Assembly: GCA_946185785.1 (NCBI GenBank)
Contig: CAMHKP010000025.1
Location: 1 to 6,602, forward strand
DNA from: an uncultured Alphaproteobacteria bacterium
Lineage (GTDB): Bacteria > Pseudomonadota > Alphaproteobacteria > Rs-D84
DNA length: 6,602 nucleotides
Reading direction: 5' to 3'
Positions 1-5,461 of the stretch are shown in pieces. Both the position numbers and the translations under genes were made by a program. The notes under the pieces were generated by a model. The model worked only from the letters and a program-made list of their open reading frames with translations. It ran no database searches and was not told the origin of the DNA. The stretch's first letter is position 1; each line of letters starts with the position of its first letter.

Positions 1-41
1 GTATTAAAAGCACGCACATAATTTTTTTCTAAATCGGTCAT
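1..41 (-). CDS. Start of an unidentified phage gene (partial, cut by window edge)
   Basis: Only the first 13 codons and part of the next are present, reading MTDLEKNYVRAFN. The start is supported by a strong purine-rich ribosome binding site on the minus strand (GGGGG, positions 52-48) six bases before the ATG. This type of poly-G site is also seen ahead of the tail-fibre-like gene at the right end. The gene begins 14 bases after the portal stop codon, so it is very probably the next member of the same late operon. In short-tailed phages a scaffolding or capsid-assembly gene often follows the portal, but there is too little sequence here to assign a function. Confidence 0.6.
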   Translation of the reverse strand, partial: MTDLEKNYVRAFN

Positions 42-55
42 GATTTACCCCCACC

Positions 56-1288
56 CTATATAATATTTTCTGCAATCGCCATTTGCGTAATTGGCGCAAT
101 GTATTTCAATTCAGCATCACTGTTTAACACAATCTTCTCAATTGCACCTCGACGCGATAAAATCTGTAATCCCCTGTCAACCAATGGACGAATAAATTCG
201 TGCAACAGACGACCATATGTCGCCCCCAGTATCCGCATCATATCTGCATTACGCGCCATGATTTCGGTTGCCGTCATTTCCTTTTCTGACAACAAACCTA
301 ACCTGTCGGCCAACAAGGCATGACGAATACGTTCGCGCAAATCTTTCAACACAAGTTGTGAAACATCAAAATTCGCACCCGATGACAATGGGGTTAAGCC
401 CGATGAACCAACGGCTTTTGGTATAATTGCGCCTGGGGTCAAGTTTATATTTGCCAAATTTATTACGCCATCATCATCTGCCTGCCATATACCAGAAACC
501 GCAATCGTTGCGTTTTTAAGAACCAATTCCACAACTTTGTTTGCCGTCTTGATATCTGGCAATGCACGCATTACCGGACCACGACCATATAATTCACCAC
601 TGGCCAGCGACCAGCGGAAAATGATATATGGATTCGTTTCGAATGTTCCAGTAGATACAATATTATTTTCAATATCACCACCGACATCTAACCATGCAAC
701 AAAATCTGTACCAACCAGACTTTGCACTAACTTCAACGGCATTTCTGGATCGCGTGCAATTTTATCACGCAAATCGGCTGGTGGTGTCCACGTTGGAAAA
801 CGCGCAACAACATCACACGCATGCATAGATGTCGTATGAAATACCGCATTCGGCAAAATCGCAATATCATACATTGGAATTGCTGTGAATGAAAATGCAG
901 ACGATGCCCCAATTGGATTTTCCGCCATAAACAAACACGCTGTCCCATTTACAACTAAATCCATATAGCATTGGTGAATCGTTGTATAAAAATTAGAATC
1001 ATTCAAATTCGCACGAAACGCTGCTGTCGCGATTTCGGCATTCGGTGAATCTTCGCTTTCTGGAACAAGTGTCATCCACAATGATTCCGGTGGCGTAATA
1101 AGCGAATACATAGATGCCGCTAAATTATCGGCACTGTCTGCCGCTGTTGAATCAAACAATGTTGCCATATCGTTATCATCTGTGGGCATTGTATATCTGC
1201 GCGCATCGTCCCAACGTTTAATCCATGGTGCACGCATATTTATTGCACGCGCATACATCTGCTGTAATTGTTTAATGTTTGTTGACAT
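56..1288 (-). CDS. Portal protein, podovirus-type head-to-tail connector
   Basis: This 410-residue protein resembles the head-to-tail connecting portal family of T7-like phages, which form the dodecameric ring at the capsid vertex through which the terminase pumps DNA and to which the tail binds. Recognisable parts are the N-terminal region with RWDDARRYTMP (residues 25-35) and an SLWMTLVPE stretch near 70-77; the central GELYGRGPVMRALPDIK block near residue 235; and the helical region with EMTATEIMARN followed by RLLHEFIRPLVDRG in the last third. The start is supported by AAAGGA (1300-1295) six bases upstream, in the 17-base gap after the terminase nuclease stop. It ends at TAG just after LKYIAPITQMAIAENII. 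Family members usually run to about 500 residues or more and continue past this point, so the C-terminal part is missing or naturally short. No other frame downstream continues it. The family call is from motif memory, not a search. Confidence 0.85.
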   Translation of the reverse strand: MSTNIKQLQQMYARAINMRAPWIKRWDDARRYTMPTDDNDMATLFDSTAADSADNLAASMYSLITPPESLWMTLVPESEDSPNAEIATAAFRANLNDSNFYTTIHQCYMDLVVNGTACLFMAENPIGASSAFSFTAIPMYDIAILPNAVFHTTSMHACDVVARFPTWTPPADLRDKIARDPEMPLKLVQSLVGTDFVAWLDVGGDIENNIVSTGTFETNPYIIFRWSLASGELYGRGPVMRALPDIKTANKVVELVLKNATIAVSGIWQADDDGVINLANINLTPGAIIPKAVGSSGLTPLSSGANFDVSQLVLKDLRERIRHALLADRLGLLSEKEMTATEIMARNADMMRILGATYGRLLHEFIRPLVDRGLQILSRRGAIEKIVLNSDAELKYIAPITQMAIAENII

Positions 1289-1305
1289 ATTTCATCCTTT
1301 ATTTA

Positions 1306-2157
1306 TTAAGAAATTTGAAATTTTGTATTTGCAGAATAAATCTGCGCCACCCGTCCAATTGCACGAACGGGTATCGGTGGATTTGCAATTGCCCCAGCAA
1401 CTGCGTCTATGCCGTCATCATGTGTAGTGTTTCCAATCGGTGACCAGCCAATCATTTCCGCCAACAATGGTGTTGTACGCACCCGCGATGCGCAATACAT
1501 ACGTCCGGTTGATAATATCGGTTCAATGGTGTCTATTATTCGGTCGCTTTTACGTTTATTGTTCACAACACGTGCCACCGTAATATCACGGCCACAGCGG
1601 TGCGCACAATCGCGCAGTATTTCGGGCAACGTATTTCCAATACCATTTGTTTCCACATAAATTCGATGCATATTATGATGCGCCATAAAATCCAGCACCT
1701 TATCACATTGGTGCGCCATTGGATGTTCATCGTTTTCTGAAATTCGCATATATATAACATCATGTATAAATACACGATGTGATTTATCATCACGATATAT
1801 CATTACGCAAACACTGCCGTCTGAATTTTGACCTGCGGAACTGGGGTCCCAATAAACAGATGCCCCTGTTATCAACGCATCACCAATTCGCGCATTATGT
1901 GGGTTAAACTCATCGTCATAAAAATGCATTGCACCTGGGTCTAATCTGATTCGTTCCATTGGCACAGGATTTAACATCATCTGGGACGCGAAATGTCGCG
2001 CGCCCACCGTATCACGCAGGCTGTCCACCTTGTCCAATGGGAACATTTCCGGCCATGCCGGATTTCCATCCGCGTCAACTATTGGAATTTTAAGGGTTTT
2101 ATATCCACGTAAAAAAGGCGTTGAAAACGCAAAATTTTTATATACTATATCAACCAT
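1306..2157 (-). CDS. terL: Terminase large subunit, C-terminal nuclease half (split gene)
   Basis: This 283-residue product is the nuclease half of a phage large terminase, the enzyme that cuts concatemeric DNA during packaging. It begins in the inter-domain linker (PFLRGYKTLKIP, residues 14-25; then a WPE motif near 35-37 typical of this family). It keeps the RNase H-like acidic set: D104 in YWDPSSAG, E169 in VETNG, and D247/D248 with D251 in HDDGIDA. The ATPase half is missing here and is encoded at 6063-5458. The chosen ATG is preceded by GGGG (2169-2166) with eight-base spacing, inside the first codons of dnaB on the other strand. A longer reading frame extends to 2232, but that extra part is antisense to dnaB and does not look like terminase. 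The ATG overlaps the dnaB ATG in a CATG palindrome. Portal follows 17 bases downstream. It may work in trans with the ATPase half or be a remnant. Confidence 0.85.
   Translation of the reverse strand: MVDIVYKNFAFSTPFLRGYKTLKIPIVDADGNPAWPEMFPLDKVDSLRDTVGARHFASQMMLNPVPMERIRLDPGAMHFYDDEFNPHNARIGDALITGASVYWDPSSAGQNSDGSVCVMIYRDDKSHRVFIHDVIYMRISENDEHPMAHQCDKVLDFMAHHNMHRIYVETNGIGNTLPEILRDCAHRCGRDITVARVVNNKRKSDRIIDTIEPILSTGRMYCASRVRTTPLLAEMIGWSPIGNTTHDDGIDAVAGAIANPPIPVRAIGRVAQIYSANTKFQIS
2118..2130. repeat. Short perfect inverted repeat at the left edge of the inserted block
   Basis: GCGTT-GAA-AACGC forms a five-base-pair stem with a three-base loop. On the minus strand it is followed by C and six T, like a weak intrinsic terminator, although it lies inside the terminase linker codons. 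It also overlaps the candidate dnaB promoter. It may mark the insertion edge, act as an operator, or be chance. Confidence 0.35.
2121..2148 (+). promoter_or_regulatory. Candidate promoter for dnaB, possibly giving a leaderless mRNA
   Basis: TTGAAA (2121-2126) matches five of six bases of a -35 box. TATACT (2141-2146) matches five of six of a -10 box at a short spacing of 14, while TACTAT (2143-2148) gives spacing 16 with a poorer match. Either places the transcription start within about three bases of the dnaB ATG at 2156. There is no Shine-Dalgarno sequence between -10 and ATG (only ATATCAACC), which fits a leaderless or near-leaderless transcript. The -35 lies in sequence that still codes for the terminase nuclease half on the other strand. 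Confidence 0.4.
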
Positions 2158-3703
2158 GGACTTTACCCCGAAAACTTTACCAACAAATTTAGAAGCCGAA
2201 CAGGCTGTTTTGGCGGCGGTTTTAATGGACAATCGCGCGTTGGAACGTGTATCCGAATTCTTAAAGCCCGAACACTTTTCACACCCAGCGCACCAAGAAA
2301 TCTATAAACTTGCCATGCGTCAGTTTTCTGCGGGTATTCCATTTGATATTATCACCGCAAAAAATTATCTGGACCAGCAAGGCACACTGGAATCTGTTGG
2401 TGGTGTTGACTATTTGACACAATTGGCATCTGCGGGAACAACGGTTGTAAATGTTGAACAATATGGCCGCATTGTTTATGACAACGCGATGCGTCGCGAT
2501 TTAATTGCAATTGGTCAAAGCATTACTGATGATGCCTTTACCGAAGACTTAGACAACCCTGTTTCGCGCCAGATAGAAGTTGCCGAACAAAAATTGTTTG
2601 ATATGGCGACAACTGGTTCGACCGAAAAAGAAATTGTGCCTTTATCAACCGCATTACAAGGCGCATTGGACGAAGCAGCTGCTGCGTACAAAACCGAAGG
2701 TATATCTGGTTTAACAACTGGTCTAACCGCGCTTGATAAGTCTATTAGCGGTCTGCACAATTCCGATTTGATTATTATTGCTGGTCGTCCTGGTATGGGT
2801 AAAACAACATTGGCAATGAATATCGCATTTAATGCCGCAAACGCAATTATGTCTGGTCGCGCAAACGAACGATACAAAGGTGCCGTCGTTTTCTTCAGCC
2901 TTGAAATGTCGCAGAGTCAGTTGGCCGCACGTGTTGTATCATCTCAGGCCAAGATACCTGTGACTGCGCAACGCGATGGCTCATTAGATGACAGCGATTT
3001 CTTGAAATTAACCCAATATGCATCCGCATTGGGTCGTGTTCCATTATATATTGATGACACACCGGGTATGTCTGTACCAATGATGCGTACCCGTGTGCGC
3101 CGTTTGGCTCGCAAGGCTGGTGGGGTTGCACTGATTGTGATTGACTATCTTCAGCTTATGACTTTGCCAGGTGGCCGCAAGATTGAAAACCGTGTTCAAG
3201 AATTGTCTGAAATCACACGAAGCCTGAAAATACTGGCCAAGGAAATGAACGTTCCTGTCATCGCCCTGTCCCAGTTATCACGTAGTGTTGAATCGCGTGA
3301 TGATAAACACCCAATGTTGTCCGACTTGCGTGATTCTGGTTCTATTGAACAGGACGCTGATATTGTTATGTTCACATATCGTGAAGAATACTATCTTGAA
3401 AATCGTGACCCATCAAACAAGATTTCTGGCAACGTTAACGAAAAGATTCAAGAAAACTATAAACGCCGTATGGAACGTGCACATAACAAGGCAGAAATTA
3501 TCATCGGTAAAAACCGTCATGGCCGCACCGAAACAATTCACACTGCGTTCTTTGGTGAATACAGTCTGTTTGATAATCTGGACGATGCAGCGGCACGTGC
3601 AGCAGCGGCATTCATCCCAATGGACGAACCAACTGGCGATGTTGCACCAGCACCAGTTCCAGATATTGACCCAAGTGATATTCCAGACGATATGCCATTA
3701 TAA
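2156..3703 (+). CDS. dnaB: Replicative DNA helicase DnaB
   Basis: This 515-residue protein is a complete DnaB, the hexameric ATP-driven 5'-3' helicase of the replication fork. The N-terminal domain begins right away (LPTNLEAEQAVLAAVL, residues 8-23) and carries the usual FDIITAKNYL helix near 63-72. The RecA-like domain has Walker A GRPGMGKT (210-217), catalytic E250 in FSLEMS, Walker B LIVIDYLQL ending in D330, motif H3 with Q373 in ALSQLSR, the DLRDSGSIEQDAD block (390-402), and the arginine-finger region KNRHG (R454). The usual KxRHGPTG is here KNRHGRTE. A low-complexity Ala-rich then acidic Pro/Asp tail follows from about 477, ending DDMPL. The start at 2156 fits the family N-terminus; a longer frame to 2030 is antisense to terminase and rejected. 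There is no Shine-Dalgarno. It looks like a chromosomal bacterial enzyme rather than a diverged phage helicase. Confidence 0.96.
   Translation: MDFTPKTLPTNLEAEQAVLAAVLMDNRALERVSEFLKPEHFSHPAHQEIYKLAMRQFSAGIPFDIITAKNYLDQQGTLESVGGVDYLTQLASAGTTVVNVEQYGRIVYDNAMRRDLIAIGQSITDDAFTEDLDNPVSRQIEVAEQKLFDMATTGSTEKEIVPLSTALQGALDEAAAAYKTEGISGLTTGLTALDKSISGLHNSDLIIIAGRPGMGKTTLAMNIAFNAANAIMSGRANERYKGAVVFFSLEMSQSQLAARVVSSQAKIPVTAQRDGSLDDSDFLKLTQYASALGRVPLYIDDTPGMSVPMMRTRVRRLARKAGGVALIVIDYLQLMTLPGGRKIENRVQELSEITRSLKILAKEMNVPVIALSQLSRSVESRDDKHPMLSDLRDSGSIEQDADIVMFTYREEYYLENRDPSNKISGNVNEKIQENYKRRMERAHNKAEIIIGKNRHGRTETIHTAFFGEYSLFDNLDDAAARAAAAFIPMDEPTGDVAPAPVPDIDPSDIPDDMPL
2166..2169 (-). promoter_or_regulatory. 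Candidate ribosome binding site for the terminase nuclease half
   Basis: On the minus strand GGGG precedes the ATG at 2157 by eight bases, resembling the poly-G sites of the partial gene (52-48) and the tail-fibre-like gene (6601-6596). It is read from the Thr-Pro codons of dnaB on the opposite strand, so it may be coincidental. If functional, it allows the nuclease half to be translated as a separate protein, and it supports 2157 as its start. Confidence 0.45.
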
Positions 3704-3710
3704 TTTTTAC

Positions 3711-3739
3711 TTGCACGACTCAAAAAAATTGACTAATAT
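3711..3739 (+). promoter_or_regulatory. Weak candidate promoter for the regulator gene
   Basis: TTGCAC (3711-3716) and TAATAT (3734-3739) are spaced by 17 bases in the 63-base gap between dnaB and the regulator. Both match the consensus only partly. The -10 lies inside the inverted repeat at 3729-3747, so a bound repressor would block it. Read-through from dnaB is an alternative, since no convincing terminator lies in the gap. Confidence 0.3.
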
Positions 3740-3747
3740 TTTGTCAA
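3729..3747. promoter_or_regulatory. Candidate operator, inverted repeat TTGAC-N9-GTCAA
   Basis: A perfect five-base dyad with an AT-rich nine-base centre lies 20 bases before the regulator ATG and just upstream of its ribosome binding site. The position and symmetry suit binding by a dimeric HTH protein, most simply the product of the adjacent gene controlling itself. A second, wider dyad ACTTG (3709-3713) / CAAGT (3745-3749) overlaps it. A five-base arm in AT-rich DNA can arise by chance. Confidence 0.45.
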
Positions 3748-3766
3748 GTATTTCAAGGAGTTTATA

Positions 3767-4774
3767 ATGGCCCAAGAAGAAATCATTTTTCCAAATAATA
3801 TTCGTAACATACGTCTTGCACGTGGCATGAAAATGACCGAACTGTCGCGTCGTGCGGGTTTGTCTCTGTCTGCGGTGTCTAAAATTGAAAAAGGTGTTCG
3901 CCGTTTGAACCAGAAACAGTTGCTGAATATTTGCAATATTTTGGGCTGTAAACTGTCCGACATTTTCATCAAAGAATCCGATGATGTTGCATCACAATGG
4001 CAAAACGAAATCAAACGCCGCTTGAATGACAACGAAAACAGTGGGTTAAAGGTTTTCGGTTCTGGTCTGCGCAAAATTCGTCAGCAATCTGGCAAAACAA
4101 TCGCCCAGGCCGCCAAGGATGCCGGTATGACCCTGTCTGTGTATCATAAGATTGAGGTTGGTCAACGCGAAATCTATGAAAACGAAATTGAACCATTGGC
4201 AAAGTCATTCACAATGACTGCTGCGAATATGTTTGAAAAAATCGCCAACTTATATAAATCTGGCGAACTGAACAAACAAATCAGCAAGGTCAAAGAACGT
4301 GTTAAATCTGTATTGGTACCGGGCAATCCTGTATCTGGAATTGATATGCATGACGGTCTGTACGGTGCAAAATTATATGACAGCGCACGTAAAAAGCTGG
4401 TTCCGGTATTTGGAACTCCAGCGGGTCGCACAATCAATTTCAAAAAATCTGATGAAAATATGATTGTTGCCCCAATGAACCTTGAAGGGCGCAAGGGTAT
4501 TTATGCAGTTATTCCAAACACAAAACACTTGGGCGGCTTTTTACCTGAAAAATCATATGTGTTTGCCGATATAAACGCCAATGTTGCTGTGGGTGATATG
4601 GCGATCTGCATTGATGCCGACTTTGCAAAACTAGAACCAACAGATGTCGCAACCGCACAAATTGTTGCTGTACGCGCAGATTCCAAGGGCAAGATTTATG
4701 GTCAAGGCGCAACCGCATCTGAAAAAATCACCGGCAAATCTATGCACAAGGTAATCATGATTGTAATGGAATAA
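3767..4774 (+). CDS. Double-HTH (XRE) regulator with S24-like C-terminal domain
   Basis: This 335-residue protein is a likely cytoplasmic DNA-binding regulator. It has two Cro/C1-type helix-turn-helix domains: residues about 11-67 (recognition region TELSRRAGLSLSAVSKIEKG, 24-43) and 99-156 (TIAQAAKDAGMTLSVYHKIE, 111-130). A linker rich in Lys and Glu (165-185) leads to a C-terminal domain (about 205-335) whose YAVIPNTKHLGGFLPEKSYVF, GDMAIC and final MHKVIMIV segments resemble the LexA/CI peptidase fold. The place of the catalytic GDSM motif reads PNTKHL, so self-cleavage is not expected and the domain may only dimerise or sense a ligand. The start has an ideal ribosome binding site AAGGAG (3755-3760), six bases before ATG. 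A dyad just upstream suggests autoregulation. It sits 63 bases after dnaB and 24 before the next gene. The HTH assignment is strong; the S24-like assignment is by eye. Confidence 0.85.
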   Translation: MAQEEIIFPNNIRNIRLARGMKMTELSRRAGLSLSAVSKIEKGVRRLNQKQLLNICNILGCKLSDIFIKESDDVASQWQNEIKRRLNDNENSGLKVFGSGLRKIRQQSGKTIAQAAKDAGMTLSVYHKIEVGQREIYENEIEPLAKSFTMTAANMFEKIANLYKSGELNKQISKVKERVKSVLVPGNPVSGIDMHDGLYGAKLYDSARKKLVPVFGTPAGRTINFKKSDENMIVAPMNLEGRKGIYAVIPNTKHLGGFLPEKSYVFADINANVAVGDMAICIDADFAKLEPTDVATAQIVAVRADSKGKIYGQGATASEKITGKSMHKVIMIVME

Positions 4775-4798
4775 CCCATATTTATTGGAGAGAGAACC

Positions 4799-5461
4799 AT
4801 GAAACCAAAAGCCAGCACCGTCGCACAGAAATTATTAAACCTTTACCGCCAGGCACATGTTATCATTGGTGGCTGGGGCGCAGTGAATCCTGTTTTTGTA
4901 GATGAAGCAACCCCAGACGTGCTTTCCGCATTGGCCGAATTACCAACCGGAAAGTTATTGGCCAAACACATCGAAAATTTAAAGTCTGGCAAAACACCGA
5001 TGGATTCCATTGAACGCGATTTATTGCCATATGGTGGCATGATGGCTGAATCTGTTGTTAACATCAATTTATCTGATTCGCAATGGAACGAATTACAATC
5101 TGCGATTTTAAATTTTACCCCAGACCAAGATGGTTTGAATCGCATGGAACAATTACCAATTGTAAAATCCTTTGGTGTCGAATGGATACAAAAGATTCGT
5201 TCGCTTATATCTGTTAAACATCCAGAATTATCGCAACATTGGGCAACGGTTGATCAAACATACAATGCGTATATGCGTTGGAATACGGCAAATGATTTGA
5301 TTTCAAATCCATTGACCGATCGTGCGCGCGCACAACTTCAGGCGGATATGCTAGAATACGAAACATATCTTCCTATGTTTGGCGAAGAAGGCACAAAATT
5401 GTTGGAAAAGTTGCGTTTAAGCGTAAGCTCGCTGAAACACGACAACACCAATAATTCTTAA
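4799..5461 (+). CDS. Unrecognised 220-residue protein, last gene of the block
   Basis: I do not recognise this protein. It has no cysteines, no signal peptide, no membrane span and no nucleotide-binding motif. It looks soluble and mostly helical, with a GGWG turn at residues 24-27, an LSDSQW segment near 91-96, a Trp/Tyr-rich region QTYNAYMRW (153-161), a charged helix at 175-190, and a polar Asn/Ser-rich C-terminus. It has a good ribosome binding site (GGAG at 4787-4790, eight bases before ATG) and starts 24 bases after the regulator, so the two are almost certainly co-transcribed and may act together. Its TAA stop overlaps the stop of the terminase ATPase half on the other strand (TTAA, 5458-5461). 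No terminator is seen after it, which suggests that the original downstream flank was lost at the junction, or that the natural C-terminus was trimmed. Confidence 0.8.
   Translation: MKPKASTVAQKLLNLYRQAHVIIGGWGAVNPVFVDEATPDVLSALAELPTGKLLAKHIENLKSGKTPMDSIERDLLPYGGMMAESVVNINLSDSQWNELQSAILNFTPDQDGLNRMEQLPIVKSFGVEWIQKIRSLISVKHPELSQHWATVDQTYNAYMRWNTANDLISNPLTDRARAQLQADMLEYETYLPMFGEEGTKLLEKLRLSVSSLKHDNTNNS

Larger units (their letters stand above)
2131..5461 (+). other. Three-gene block (dnaB, regulator, unknown) interrupting terL
   Basis: A plus-strand block of about 3.3 kb separates the two halves of a minus-strand large terminase gene. It carries dnaB, a double-HTH regulator and an unknown gene. 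The left limit is uncertain: clear terminase linker sequence runs up to about 2120, so 2131 is an estimate and the cassette could begin anywhere up to dnaB's ATG. The right limit falls within a few bases of 5461, where the last plus gene and the terminase ATPase half share TTAA in their stop codons. By eye there are no terminal inverted repeats, no flanking duplication of six bases or more, and no recombinase, transposase, intron or intein. Base composition looks similar inside and outside, but was not computed. It could be a captured host cassette, a phage replication module, or a chimeric assembly. Confidence 0.65.

Noticed and set aside
38..58. Amber readthrough or recoding at the portal stop
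   Set aside because: Reading through TAG adds only five residues before TGA, and neither other frame continues a portal-like sequence.
2030..2155. A 42-residue N-terminal extension of DnaB starting at 2030
   Set aside because: This stretch is antisense to well-conserved terminase linker codons, and MDFTPKTLPTNLEAEQ at 2156 already matches a normal DnaB N-terminus.
2158..2232. A 25-residue N-terminal extension of the terminase nuclease half starting at 2232
   Set aside because: It is the shadow of the dnaB N-terminal codons and shows no terminase resemblance; 2157 has a GGGG site before it.
2515..2877. A 120-residue minus-strand reading frame inside dnaB
   Set aside because: It is a shadow of the dnaB RecA-like domain with no recognisable motif or ribosome binding site.
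3285..3767. A 160-residue plus-strand reading frame overlapping the dnaB 3' end
   Set aside because: It is an out-of-frame shadow with unusual composition, and runs through the regulator's operator and ribosome binding site.
2131..5461. Intein or self-splicing intron as the cause of the terminase split
   Set aside because: The interrupting genes are on the opposite strand, no homing endonuclease is visible, and the minus-strand frame ends at once in TAA, so no intein can be read; I saw no intron core, though a structural search was not possible.
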